A stretch of DNA of 64,000 nucleotides from Planctomycetota bacterium (GCA_016709145.1 JADJEK010000010.1:62001-126000), one strand, 5' to 3'. Positions 23,086 to 31,332 are shown, counted from the stretch's first letter. Translations and numbers: made by a program. Notes: generated from the letters alone by a model not told the origin.

Positions 23086-23940
23086 TCATGGATTCGCGAA
23101 GACCTCGCGGCGGAACAGGGATTGACCGGTGATCAGCTTGCGGAACGGACGGAGCTCTTTGCCGAGCGCGTACTGGCGCCCGAGTCCGTAGGGACCCGCG
23201 TACGTCGGGAGTTCGGAGCCGGCGCCGGCGAGCGCACCGTCGCCGGGTGCGGACGACACGGTCACGCCGGCGTCGTCCGCGACGATCGCACCGTCGAGGT
23301 TGGGTTCGAACGGTCCCGCCGCGTTGGCCTGGAAGCCGGACAGCGCCGCGGCCTGGAACGGCACGTGCACGCGCACGGCGGCGATGCCGCTCGTGTTCGG
23401 CGCGCTCGGATCGACGGCGTACGCGATGCCGGGGATCGCCTCGACGACGTCGCGCAGTTCGATGGTCTCGACGCCGTCCGCGCCGCGACTCACGACGAGG
23501 GGAACCTTCACCGTGTTCACGCCACCCGATCTCACCCAGACGGCTCCGGGATAACGCAGCACCTCGTGCGTCGAACCACCGACCGTCACGCGGTCGAAGA
23601 TCATCAATGGCTTCAGCGCGTGGTTCAGCGCTGGAGCATTCGCGAACGCGGCGTCGATCGACGTCGCGTCGAGATCGACGTACAACAGCGCCGGATCGAA
23701 CACCGTCGCCAGCGCTTCGTCGAACGTGGCTTGCGGCGGCAACGGCGCGAGCGCGAGTTCGCGCGCCGCGACGCGCGCGGCGTTCTGCGCCGCTTGCGCG
23801 AAATAGACCGCCTTGCCGAGTTCCACCGTCGCCGCGAGCAACACCGACAGCAACAACACGACGAGCGCGAACTCGATCAGGATCGAGCCGCGCTGTGGAT
23901 GCGCTGGGGAAAGTCGGATTCGCATCGAAGTGGATCGCAT
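23086..23940 (-). CDS. tadE: TadE-like minor pseudopilin
   Basis: The protein has 284 residues. RGSILIEFALVVLLLSVLLA with the downstream QAAQNAARVAARELALAPLP segment is the TadE-family N-terminus: a prepilin-type Glu five residues into the hydrophobic helix and then a basic amphipathic stretch. TadE proteins are processed by prepilin peptidase and initiate or regulate Flp pilus assembly. It is longer than the usual 150-200 residues because of a beta-rich tail. ATG 23940 is taken; the ATG at 23925 is equally plausible, since neither has a strong ribosome site. Confidence 0.85.
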   Translation of the reverse strand: MRSTSMRIRLSPAHPQRGSILIEFALVVLLLSVLLAATVELGKAVYFAQAAQNAARVAARELALAPLPPQATFDEALATVFDPALLYVDLDATSIDAAFANAPALNHALKPLMIFDRVTVGGSTHEVLRYPGAVWVRSGGVNTVKVPLVVSRGADGVETIELRDVVEAIPGIAYAVDPSAPNTSGIAAVRVHVPFQAAALSGFQANAAGPFEPNLDGAIVADDAGVTVSSAPGDGALAGAGSELPTYAGPYGLGRQYALGKELRPFRKLITGQSLFRREVFANP

Positions 23941-24002
23941 GAGACCGTGCCGCGCTCGTCGCGCTCCCGAGTCCGGGAACGCGACGAGCGGGACGAGATC
24001 GA

Positions 24003-24341
24003 TCAGGGCTCCTGGACGAGGTTCGCGAGGTCGGCGCCCGCGATGCCCAGGTTGTTCGCGAGACGCGGCGTACCCGCGTTCGTCACGATGCCGGCCGCGT
24101 CGATGCCGATCGCGCCACCCGCGTTCGGCGCGGTCTCGACCAACTTGCCGCTGACGATCGGGTTGTTGTCGTCGTCGTGCGCGCCCGGCAACACGGTCGC
24201 GACCGAGGCGACCAAGTCGCTGGTCTTGTGGCCGAGGATCGACACGGCCGCGATCGCGACCAGAGCCACACCGGCGACGAGCAGGCCGTACTCGACCAGG
24301 GCCGCACCGCGCTGACGACGAATCGAAGGCTTCAGTTGCAT
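24003..24341 (-). CDS. flp: Flp-type pilin
   Basis: The protein has 112 residues. A basic leader (MQLKPSIRRQR) precedes GAALVEYGLLVAGVALVAIA, the Flp pilin signature with Gly before the cleavage point and Glu-Tyr at positions five and six of the mature chain. Mature Flp pilins are usually 50-60 residues. This one carries an extra domain of about 50 residues, rich in Asp, Asn and Gly, after the helix. AGGAGA lies seven bases before the ATG at 24341. It sits between the secretin and TadE genes, with a 130-base gap upstream that could hold an extra promoter for this abundant product. Confidence 0.92.
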   Translation of the reverse strand: MQLKPSIRRQRGAALVEYGLLVAGVALVAIAAVSILGHKTSDLVASVATVLPGAHDDDNNPIVSGKLVETAPNAGGAIGIDAAGIVTNAGTPRLANNLGIAGADLANLVQEP

Positions 24342-24471
24342 GGGTTCTCTCCTGGGGACGAACTTGGGGAATGAAGGTCGGAAGGGCATGACGAAAGGGA
24401 CTGGAGACGAAACGGTTGGAACGCTCGCCCGCTCGAGCAATGCCGCTCGGCCTGTGCGAGTTCGCATGAAA

Positions 24472-26385
24472 TCACGGGGATTCCCCCGATCTCGCGTTCG
24501 CGTCCGCGAGCGGGTCGCTGGACGGGAACTGCCACAGCCGCACCGACGGGTCCTGCGTGCGCAGGATCACCGGATTCACCATGACGACGAGTTCGAGGTC
24601 CTGGTCGCTCATCGAGTAGCGCTGGAACAACCAGCCGAGCACGGGCAAGTCGGCGAGCCATGGCGTGCGCGTGGTGTCGTCCGCGGACTTGCGGTCCGTG
24701 AGCCCACCGATCAGCAGCACTTGGCCGTCCTCGAGTCGCGTGCTGGTCGACAGCGCGCGGCTCTGGAACGCGGTCGTCAGCGGATCGGTGCCCGTCGAAT
24801 CTCGCACGAGCGTGGTCAACGCGTCGTCGGGTCGCGCGATCTGCGACGTGACGTCGAGCGTGATGAAGTCCGCTCCGTCGACCAACGGCCGCACGCTCAA
24901 CTGGACGCCGAACTCGCGGAACTCGACCGAGTTGAACACGCCCGGCGTGTTGGTCGAGCCGCCGCCGGAATCGCCGAACGCGGTCGCGAACGCGACCGGG
25001 ATCGGGATCTCGCCGCCGACGAGGAACTCTGCGCGTTCGCCCGACAACACGGTCAGGTTCGGGCTCGACAGACTGCGCGCGAGGCCACGCGCTTGCAGCA
25101 AGCTGAACGCGACGTCGACCGCGCCCTTCGAGCCGCCGATCTGCAGTTGCGACGAGAAGCCGTCGGCGAGGAAGCCGAACACTTGCTGCACGTCCGTGCC
25201 GGAAGCGCCGACGCGCGCGGCCGCGTTGCCCTGGACCGCTCCCGCGACACCGGCCGGGTTGAAGCCGCCTTGATCGAAGTCGGACAAGAGCACGGCGAAG
25301 TCCGGCGCGTAGCGGATCAGATCGGTGCGGTTCACTTCGAACACGCGGATGTCGACGCGCACCTGCGGCAGGTCACGGACCTCGAGGTACGACAGCACGC
25401 GACCGCCTCCGACCGACAACGCCGAGGCGCGCGCGACGTTGCGATCGACTTGGTTGTCGAGGCCGCGTCCGCTCGAGGCTTGACCGCCGAACAGGCGTGA
25501 CACCGAACCCGAGAACGACAACCGACCACGCGACGAGTCGTTGCCGTTGCCGGCGATCGCGCCGGATTCGTCACCCAGCACCGAGACGTCGGCGCCGGTG
25601 GGCTCGCGCCCGAGCACGAGCGTCGACGCCAGATGCAGGGTGCGCGTCAGCTCGATCTGGTTCGCGACGCTGCCCGTCAGCACGAACACGTCGTCGGCGT
25701 CTTGCTTCAGGTCACCCTTCAGCACGCGCTCGACGTGGACGTCGTGGGCGCCGATCCCTTCGAGCGCCGACGTCAGTCGTTGCTCGATCCGTTGCGGCAG
25801 TCGTTCGAGCGTCAGCAGGTTGATCACGCGGCGTTTGGTCCGCGCTTCGACGTCGCTCCGCTGCACGCGCAACGCGTCGCCGAGTTCCGGATCCGGCGAG
25901 GTCTGCACCAACGGCGCCTCGGTGCGATCGCTGCCGCGCTCACCGGCTTCGAGGTAGTCCTGCGCCGCGCGCTCGGCGGAGAGCGACATCTCGAGGTCGA
26001 GCACGGCGCCGGTCAACACGACCGCGTCGCGGTCCGGTGCGGCCTCGACGTGGATGTCGGGATCGATGCGATGCAGCGCGTGCTCGAGCACGCCGAGATC
26101 GCGCGTGACCGCGATGGCGATCTCGTCGATCGAGCCGTCGTCGAACCACACGATGAGACTCGTGCGACCCGGCGCCTTGCCGGTCAGCAGCAGCTCCCGC
26201 GAGCCGAGGACTTCGACGTGGCAGACGTCTTCGTCACCGATCGCGACGCGCACCACGTCCTTCGCGATCGCCTTGCGGACGTGCGCGCCCTTGAACACGG
26301 TGAGTGGCGCCGCGGGAGTCTGCGCGAACGCGACCACCGCGTTCAGCACCACGGCCGAACCCAGCATCACGATGCGAGAGAGCAT
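24472..26385 (-). CDS. rcpA: Tad secretin RcpA/CpaC
   Basis: The protein has 637 residues. A signal peptide (MLSRIVMLGSAVVLNAVVAFA) is followed by a pilus/secretin N-terminal domain with VVRVAIGDEDVCHVEVLGSR and GKAPGRTSLIVWFDDG. A BON-like region comes next, with two to three Gly/Ser-rich inserts. The secretin core has VRVDIRVFEVNRTDL, ARSLSSPNLTVLSGERAEF, GGEIPIPV, VQLSVRPLV and EDGQVLLIGGLTDR. It forms the outer-membrane channel for the Flp pilus. The start overlaps the end of the ECF sigma gene by 19 bases, so the two are probably co-transcribed. Confidence 0.93.
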   Translation of the reverse strand: MLSRIVMLGSAVVLNAVVAFAQTPAAPLTVFKGAHVRKAIAKDVVRVAIGDEDVCHVEVLGSRELLLTGKAPGRTSLIVWFDDGSIDEIAIAVTRDLGVLEHALHRIDPDIHVEAAPDRDAVVLTGAVLDLEMSLSAERAAQDYLEAGERGSDRTEAPLVQTSPDPELGDALRVQRSDVEARTKRRVINLLTLERLPQRIEQRLTSALEGIGAHDVHVERVLKGDLKQDADDVFVLTGSVANQIELTRTLHLASTLVLGREPTGADVSVLGDESGAIAGNGNDSSRGRLSFSGSVSRLFGGQASSGRGLDNQVDRNVARASALSVGGGRVLSYLEVRDLPQVRVDIRVFEVNRTDLIRYAPDFAVLLSDFDQGGFNPAGVAGAVQGNAAARVGASGTDVQQVFGFLADGFSSQLQIGGSKGAVDVAFSLLQARGLARSLSSPNLTVLSGERAEFLVGGEIPIPVAFATAFGDSGGGSTNTPGVFNSVEFREFGVQLSVRPLVDGADFITLDVTSQIARPDDALTTLVRDSTGTDPLTTAFQSRALSTSTRLEDGQVLLIGGLTDRKSADDTTRTPWLADLPVLGWLFQRYSMSDQDLELVVMVNPVILRTQDPSVRLWQFPSSDPLADANARSGESP

Positions 26386-26903
26386 CGATCCTCCAGCGCT
26401 GCCCGCATGAGGTCGCGAGCGCGCGCCAAGCGCGAACGCACCGTGCCGAGCGGAATGTCGAGGCGACGCGCGATCTCGTCGTACGGCAGGTCGTCGCGAT
26501 GGCGCAGCAACATCGCGTCGCGCGCCGACGCCGGCAGTCGCGCCAGCGCGGCGTCGACCCGATGCTTCGTTTCGTGAGCGATGGCGGTCGCGGCTGGGTC
26601 GTCGTGCTCCGACGACTCGCGGCAGAGCGCGCACGCACATTGCTCGTGGACCGTCCGCCGCCGATCCGCTCGCAATCGCGCGAGCGCTCGTAGGCCGACG
26701 AGATGCGCCAGCACACCGCCGGCGTCGTCCTGCAATCGCGCGTCCCGCGCAACCTGCGCGAGCGTGTCTTGCACGACGTCCCAAGCGACGTCTTCACTCT
26801 TCAACAGGCGCTTCGAACGCGCCAGCATGCGCCCCACGTGCGGGGCGACGATGCGGTCGAACGTGCTCGAACGAGCACCGACCGCGGTCGGAACGGAATG
26901 CAC
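26367..26903 (-). CDS. ECF-type sigma factor heading the Tad locus
   Basis: The protein has 178 residues. Region 2 contains LLKSEDVAWDVVQDTLAQVA and the LRALARLRADRRR end. Region 4 contains LARLPASARDAMLLRHRDDL and a helix-turn-helix, LPYDEIARRLDIPLGTVRSR. It overlaps the secretin gene and starts the eleven-gene pilus transcript, so it may autoregulate pilus expression. No anti-sigma gene is adjacent: the upstream neighbour is a His-rich exported protein. The Cys-containing loop (CACALC) between regions 2 and 4 is unusual and could bind metal or sense redox state. Confidence 0.9.
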   Translation of the reverse strand: MHSVPTAVGARSSTFDRIVAPHVGRMLARSKRLLKSEDVAWDVVQDTLAQVARDARLQDDAGGVLAHLVGLRALARLRADRRRTVHEQCACALCRESSEHDDPAATAIAHETKHRVDAALARLPASARDAMLLRHRDDLPYDEIARRLDIPLGTVRSRLARARDLMRAALEDRCSLAS

Positions 26904-26988
26904 GGATCCTCACTTCCCTCGACGACGAAATGGATCGGCCGGAACGAGACGGAGTCCGCGTGCACGAAGCGACGCGGAGCGAGTCGGT

Positions 26989-27399
26989 TCAGCAGGTCGT
27001 CGGAGGAGAAGTCTTCGGAGCGAGCCGCAGCAGCGGCGTGGTCGCGAGCACGCGCAGAGGTCGCACGGCGGCGACGTCGAGCGGAGCCGCGGCGAGTTCG
27101 ACCAGCACGGGCGCCACATCGATCACTTCGGCCGTCGGAACGCTCAGGTGCGGCAGCGAGCAGTGACCGTGCTCGTCCCCGTCCCCGTCGTCATGCGACG
27201 AATCGTGCGAAGGACCATCGTGCGAGGACTGGTCGCCGTGCGTCCATTCACCCGGGTGCTCGGAGCACTCGACGTGGATCTCGAACGAGTCGTGGGCGCG
27301 GCCATAGAGGTGCCCGAACAACACCATCAACACGAGCAACCACGGCGTGGAGCGCCGCAGCGAGTTCGAGTGATGCGTGGACGGACGGCCGCAAGTCAT
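26989..27399 (-). CDS. small His-rich exported or membrane protein, function unknown
   Basis: The 136-residue product starts MTCGRPSTHH. One hydrophobic segment (PWLLVLMVLFGHLYG, about 19-33) is followed by a His/Asp/Ser-rich run (about 45-80: HPGEWTHGDQSSHDG, SHDSSHDDGDGDEHGHC). Then come CSLPHLSVP and a Leu/Val/Ala-rich tail. The His cluster with nearby Cys suggests binding of zinc, nickel or copper outside the cytoplasm. I do not recognise a family, although some DUF2946-type metal-resistance proteins look similar. It is upstream of and co-directional with the Tad sigma gene. Codon use is normal for the region. Confidence 0.6.
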   Translation of the reverse strand: MTCGRPSTHHSNSLRRSTPWLLVLMVLFGHLYGRAHDSFEIHVECSEHPGEWTHGDQSSHDGPSHDSSHDDGDGDEHGHCSLPHLSVPTAEVIDVAPVLVELAAAPLDVAAVRPLRVLATTPLLRLAPKTSPPTTC

Positions 27400-27491
27400 G
27401 GTTGGAGAATGCCCGGGTGAAGTGTGATCCGTCAAGGACGTTCTTGGAGGAACCGCGCTCGGGATGCCGCGGCATCCCAGGCTCGCACCGT

Positions 27492-29366
27492 CTAGCGTTC
27501 CACCGGTTCGACCACCAGATCCGTGTGCCCGCCGGGCCACGCGTACGCCTCTACGGCCACATACCGCTCGTCCTCGACCGAGAGCACCCACTGTGCGTTC
27601 GCCTGGTCGCGAGGCACCGCGAACCCGAAGTTGCCGGCCGCGTCGCTGACCGTGCGCAGCGGGTTCATTCCATCGATGCGTCGAGCGAGGACCTGAACGC
27701 CGCCGACCGCGGTCCGATCGTCGAACCGGACGACGCGCCCAGCAACGCGGTCCAGGTGCACCACGACGTCGAAGTCCTCGAGCAGCCGTTCGCCAGCTCG
27801 TGTGACGATGCGGCGTTGGCCAACCTCGATCGGCGTCGGCGTCCCGTGAACGAGAACTTCGACGCTTACGTCGATGACTCCGGCGTCGAGTCCGTCGATC
27901 GCGTAGTGACCGCAGCGGTCGCACGCCGCCTCGCGACGCACGAGCCAGCCGTCGGCCGACAAGGCCTGCCACACGACCGAACACTCGATCGGCTGCGGTT
28001 CGACGCGCACCGTGCCCCGGACACTCACGTTTCCCGTGGGCACCCCGATGCGCAGCGACTTGGTCGAGCCCGGCTCCTCGAAGCGCAGCGGCATCGAGAC
28101 CGACACGCTCGGAGCCGACGCGCTCACGCGGTAGTCGCACCAAGGGACGAGAGCACCGATCGTCACATCCTGCCCCGGAGACGTGCTGAATCCGGAGAAC
28201 GCGCGCTGCTGCACCAGCGTGATGTCCGCGTCGACGGCGATCGGGATGCACTGTCGCCAAGCACGCGTCGAGACTCGTCCCCGTTGCGCGATGGACTCGA
28301 CGTGCAAGTGGGCCGACTCACCGGCCATCGCAGCGTCCGCGAACTCGACCGTGCACGTCGCAGCGCAAGCGCGCACGACCGGCATCACGACGTCGCGGAT
28401 CGCGGCCTGCGACGCGTCGGCGGTCCAATCGAGGCGGCTGCCTACGTAGGACTGCGCAGTCACGTCGATCGTCGCGGCTTGGTCGGAGCGACCGCCGCGC
28501 ACCACGAACCGGCCATCGGAGCCCGTCGTGACGACTCGGCTGGTTTCGCGATCGGCGCCGACGAACCACGCGTTCACGCGAGCGGATGCGACGGGCGAAC
28601 CCGACATCGCGTCGACGACGACTCCGCGCAGCGTCGCACCGAAATCGACGTGGACGTCGTGGCGCACGTCGAGTTCGGTCCTTGCCGGCACGACGTCGAA
28701 GATCGGCAGGCACCCGTCGACGTCGATCTCGAGAGTTCGTTCGTCAGCACCGCGCAAGCCCTCGAATCGATACGCACCGGCCGTATCGGTCCACACCGAG
28801 GGTTCGACCGCGCCGCGCGAGCCGCGCAGGCGGATGTGCGCCGCGATCACGGGTTGATTCGTCGAGGCATCGATGACGAATCCCCACAACGACCGAGCGC
28901 GCCACAACACGATCGGCAAGGCCATGCTCTCCGCGAGTCGAGCCGCGGGAATGAATCCCGGGCAGGTAACCACGAGTCCGTCGTCGGACTCGATCGAGCC
29001 GATGGTCGCGGCGCCGCTCGAGTCGGTCACGACCGCCACGCCGCGCGACTCGAGGCCCTCGACGACGTCGATGCCCCCGAAGAAGTCGGTGGCCCGAACC
29101 TCCGCGCCAGCGAGAGCGACTCCGAGGTCACCGTCGACGACGCGGACGACGAGGCCCGTCGTGTCGACAGCGCGGACCTCCGCAGCGGGCAGCAAGGATC
29201 GACGCGTTCCATCCGTCGCAGCGCTCTCGGCATCGACCGGCGAGGGAGAGGGCGCGACGGCGTTCGACTCGTCCACGGAGCCCCTCCCCGCGTCACGCCA
29301 AGTCACGACGGCAACACCGATCGCGAGGCAAACCAGTCCCACGGCCACCCAAACGCCGAAGCGCAT
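27492..29366 (-). CDS. membrane-anchored protein with carboxypeptidase regulatory-like domains
   Basis: The protein has 624 residues. MRFGVWVAVGLVCLAIGVAVV is an N-terminal anchor, and the ATG at 29366 is chosen for it. The rest is a string of beta-sandwich units, among them LVVRVVDGDLGVALAGAEVR, LRGVVVDAMSGSPVASARVN with GSDGRFVVRGG, and VAGRVVRFDDRTAVGGVQVL with DAAGNFGFAVP. This is the pattern of carboxypeptidase regulatory-like (CarboxypepD_reg) domains. No catalytic domain is present, so it may be an adhesin-like or structural envelope protein. Three related proteins lie at 34384, 36899 and 43401. Confidence 0.82.
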   Translation of the reverse strand: MRFGVWVAVGLVCLAIGVAVVTWRDAGRGSVDESNAVAPSPSPVDAESAATDGTRRSLLPAAEVRAVDTTGLVVRVVDGDLGVALAGAEVRATDFFGGIDVVEGLESRGVAVVTDSSGAATIGSIESDDGLVVTCPGFIPAARLAESMALPIVLWRARSLWGFVIDASTNQPVIAAHIRLRGSRGAVEPSVWTDTAGAYRFEGLRGADERTLEIDVDGCLPIFDVVPARTELDVRHDVHVDFGATLRGVVVDAMSGSPVASARVNAWFVGADRETSRVVTTGSDGRFVVRGGRSDQAATIDVTAQSYVGSRLDWTADASQAAIRDVVMPVVRACAATCTVEFADAAMAGESAHLHVESIAQRGRVSTRAWRQCIPIAVDADITLVQQRAFSGFSTSPGQDVTIGALVPWCDYRVSASAPSVSVSMPLRFEEPGSTKSLRIGVPTGNVSVRGTVRVEPQPIECSVVWQALSADGWLVRREAACDRCGHYAIDGLDAGVIDVSVEVLVHGTPTPIEVGQRRIVTRAGERLLEDFDVVVHLDRVAGRVVRFDDRTAVGGVQVLARRIDGMNPLRTVSDAAGNFGFAVPRDQANAQWVLSVEDERYVAVEAYAWPGGHTDLVVEPVER

Positions 29367-29483
29367 CTCGTCCACCCGTTTCCCGCGATCACGATCCACC
29401 ACCAAGCCACCGCGACGTACTCGACCACTCCAACCGAGGTCCAATCAAAGCCCAAGCCCGCGAGCGATGACCGCCGGTAATCC

Positions 29484-29541
29484 GACGCGGGTACCCGCGT
29501 GCGATTGCCGGCGTGCGATTGCCGGCGGCAAATGCACGCGG
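29484..29541. repeat. second copy of the ATTGCCG-core dispersed repeat
   Basis: Bases 29484-29513 are identical to 13226-13255 (30 of 30). The GCGATTGCCG part is then repeated, and a slightly decayed right arm (CGGCAAATGCACGCGGG) completes the hairpin. Confidence 0.8.
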
Positions 29542-29639
29542 GCTACATCACGGTGGCCCAAGGACTTGCGCGATCGTGTCGAAGGGTTGGAGTACGAGCG
29601 ATGACCGCTGCCAACGGCGTCCGAGCACGGGGACAGATC

Positions 29640-29663
29640 GGGGACGGACGCACCTCCGTCCCC
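29640..29663. repeat. 24-base palindrome of the GGGGACGGA family
   Basis: This element begins GGGGAC and ends GTCCCC. It matches 58780-58803 at 21 of 24 positions. A partial copy, GGGGACAGAT, lies directly upstream at 29629. It looks REP-like. Confidence 0.65.
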
Positions 29664-29789
29664 GTTGCTTCGACACTCCTTCAATCGCCACCGCGGAGCG
29701 CGAAGCGCGACCCGAAGTTCTCCCTCGGGTTCAAGCTCGCGCGCGCCCGAGTAACCACTCCGTCGCGCGACTCAAGGGCGCGGGGGTTT

Positions 29790-29829
29790 CCAAAGGGGGG
29801 CTTCGCTCGTTTGTGAAGCCCCCCTTTGG
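29790..29829 (-). terminator. hairpin 1 of cluster, 15-bp perfect stem
   Basis: CCAAAGGGGGGCTTC pairs exactly with GAAGCCCCCCTTTGG around a 10-base loop. It is downstream of the minus-strand asparaginase gene, so it is a likely terminator for it. On the minus strand the stem begins CCAAAGGGGGG. Confidence 0.6.
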
Positions 29830-29855
29830 TCGTTCGACCGCGAGCGGTCGAACGA
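29830..29855 (-). terminator. hairpin 2 of cluster
   Basis: TCGTTCGACC and GGTCGAACGA pair perfectly around GCGAGC, directly abutting hairpin 1. It may act with its neighbours to end the asparaginase transcript. Confidence 0.5.
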
Positions 29856-29861
29856 GGGGGC

Positions 29862-29882
29862 GTGGGGGCCGATGGCCCCCAC
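29862..29882 (-). terminator. hairpin 3 of cluster
   Basis: GTGGGGGCC, loop GAT, GGCCCCCAC: nine perfect GC-rich pairs. It is the closest of the three hairpins to the asparaginase stop, about 44 bases away. Confidence 0.6.
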
Positions 29883-29925
29883 CTCGCCTCGGCGCCCGAG
29901 CGGGCGTCGGGCCCTGCGGCCCGAG

Positions 29926-31020
29926 CTACTTGTCGTACAACCACGCGCACTTCTCGCGGCGGCCGGTCGGCGCGTCGCCGTCGATCACGGCGAACTCACT
30001 GCCTTCGATCAAGCACGCCGAGCCGTACTTGCCGTCCTTGCGCGCCGCGTAGAACGTGATGTTGAACGTCGGCTTGCCGTCCTTGAACAAGCCGCGCTTC
30101 TTCGCGTTGCTCGCGAGTCTCTTCAACAACTCCAAGCACGCCTCCTGCGGCTCGAGTCCGCGGCGCATGTGGTCCACCACCGAGAACGCGCCGCAATTCA
30201 CGATCGCTTCCTCGCCGCGACCCGTCGCCCCGGCCGTGCCGACGTCGTTGTCGCAGTACATCCCCGCGCCGACGATCGGCGAATCGCCGAGTCGTCCCGG
30301 GATCTTCCACGACAGACCGCTGGTCGTCGTCCCGCACGCGACCGAGCCATCCGGTGCGATCGCCGACACGTGGATCGTGCCCCAGGTCACCTGATCGCGG
30401 ATCGCCTGCGGCACCTCGTCGTCGGGCGGCGCGATCCAGTCGTCGTTCTCGGAGTGCTTCTGCCGCCAGTACAGCCAGATCTGCCGCGCCTCTTCGGTCA
30501 GCAGTTCCGTGTGCGGCAAGCCCATCGCGCGCGCGAAGTCGTACGCGCCCTTGCCGACGAGGAACGAATGGTCGGTGTAGCGCAGCACGCTCATCGCCAC
30601 GCGCGCCGGGTTCTGGATGTTTTCGATGGCGCCGACCGCTCCGGCCTGGTGCGTCGGGCCATACATCACCGAGGCGTCGAGCTGCACCACGCCGTCCTCG
30701 TTCGGCAGCCCGCCGAGGCCGACGGAGTGATCGGTCGGATCGTCTTCTTGGACCGCCAATCCCTCGACCACGGCTTCGAGCAAGCCGTAGCGCTTGCTGA
30801 TGCGCGCCGGATCGCGGATCACCTTCATGGCGGTCTCGATCGCGGAAGCGCGACCCGGCTCGGGCCACCAGCCGTTGCCCGACGCGATGACCACCGGCGG
30901 CTTGCCCGCGACCGCGGCGGCCTGGGGCGCCGGATCCGCATTCGCGAACAGACTGGCGCAACCGGCCGCCGGCACCGCGGCGAGTCCACCCAGGAACGAA
31001 CGACGCGACAGGTCGGACAT
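29926..31020 (-). CDS. Tat-exported N4-(beta-N-acetylglucosaminyl)-L-asparaginase-type Ntn-hydrolase
   Basis: The protein has 364 residues. MSDLSRRSFLGGLAAVPAAGC is a twin-arginine signal, with a possible lipidation Cys21. The family features are the N-terminal block VVIASGNGWW, LEAVVEGLAVQEDDPTDHSVGLGG, LDASVMYGPTHQAGAVGA, and the self-cleavage site VTWGTIHVSA, where Gly214-Thr215 should be cut so that Thr215 becomes the nucleophile. GRLGDSPIVGAGMYCDNDVGT then forms the substrate loop. The enzyme would cleave glycosyl-asparagine or beta-aspartyl links outside the cytoplasm. GGGAGA lies before the ATG. It is divergent from the CPXCG gene. Confidence 0.93.
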   Translation of the reverse strand: MSDLSRRSFLGGLAAVPAAGCASLFANADPAPQAAAVAGKPPVVIASGNGWWPEPGRASAIETAMKVIRDPARISKRYGLLEAVVEGLAVQEDDPTDHSVGLGGLPNEDGVVQLDASVMYGPTHQAGAVGAIENIQNPARVAMSVLRYTDHSFLVGKGAYDFARAMGLPHTELLTEEARQIWLYWRQKHSENDDWIAPPDDEVPQAIRDQVTWGTIHVSAIAPDGSVACGTTTSGLSWKIPGRLGDSPIVGAGMYCDNDVGTAGATGRGEEAIVNCGAFSVVDHMRRGLEPQEACLELLKRLASNAKKRGLFKDGKPTFNITFYAARKDGKYGSACLIEGSEFAVIDGDAPTGRREKCAWLYDK

Positions 31021-31047
31021 CGTGATCTCCCTTGGAAGAGGGCGCGG

Positions 31048-31053
31048 ATCGTA
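31048..31053 (-). promoter_or_regulatory. -10-like TACGAT for the asparaginase gene
   Basis: On the minus strand TACGAT lies 27 bases before the ATG at 31020, with a GGGAGA ribosome site in between. The identical hexamer precedes panB. Confidence 0.45.
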
Positions 31054-31127
31054 GCGTCGTCGCGAATCCCTCGAGCGTCCGGGCGAACGACCTCGTGCGC
31101 GCTCTTGCCCCTGGGCCCGCGCGTCCT

Positions 31128-31133
31128 TGAAAT
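31128..31133 (+). promoter_or_regulatory. -10-like TGAAAT 7 nt before the CPXCG start
   Basis: TGAAAT ends seven bases before the ATG at 31141, the same spacing as at 9561 and 48501. No ribosome site is visible, so a leaderless transcript is possible. Confidence 0.35.
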
Positions 31134-31140
31134 CGCGCCG

Positions 31141-31332
31141 ATGGAACGCACCGCGTCGTACGACTGCCCGCAATGCGGCGAACGCATCCTGCTGTTCGTC
31201 GATCAAGGCAATGGCGACGTGCAACACCTCATCGAGGATTGTCAGGTGTGCTGCAAGGCCAACGAGATCACCGTGACCTACGACCACCGCTCGAAGCGGT
31301 ACGCCGCGCAAGCGGTCGCGATCGACCTGTGA
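31141..31332 (+). CDS. CPXCG-motif small zinc-ribbon-like protein
   Basis: The protein has 63 residues. SYDCPQCGERILLFVDQGNG and EDCQVCCKANEITV carry two Cys pairs (CxxC and CxxCC), the layout of the small CPXCG cysteine-rich family. The Asp-rich HLIEDCQVCC core is also typical. It is cytoplasmic and probably zinc-binding. The family has no known function. It is transcribed away from the asparaginase gene and lies 16 bases before a lipoprotein gene, perhaps co-transcribed. Confidence 0.85.
   Translation: MERTASYDCPQCGERILLFVDQGNGDVQHLIEDCQVCCKANEITVTYDHRSKRYAAQAVAIDL

Larger units (their letters stand above)
29367..29789. other. non-coding gap with two dispersed repeats
   Basis: No frame here has credible protein character. 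It contains a copy of the ATTGCCG-core repeat (29484-29541) and one of the GGGGACGGA-type palindrome (29640-29663). It runs into the hairpin cluster at 29790-29882. Confidence 0.6.

Noticed and set aside
22756..24315. Plus-strand open frame of 519 codons
   Set aside because: Antisense to cpaB, tadE and flp; Arg/His/Asp-rich without any domain.
24342..24471. Possible sigma-54 promoter upstream of the pilin gene
   Set aside because: A GG and a GC dinucleotide occur in roughly the right order, but the spacing is two bases too long and the consensus is poor.
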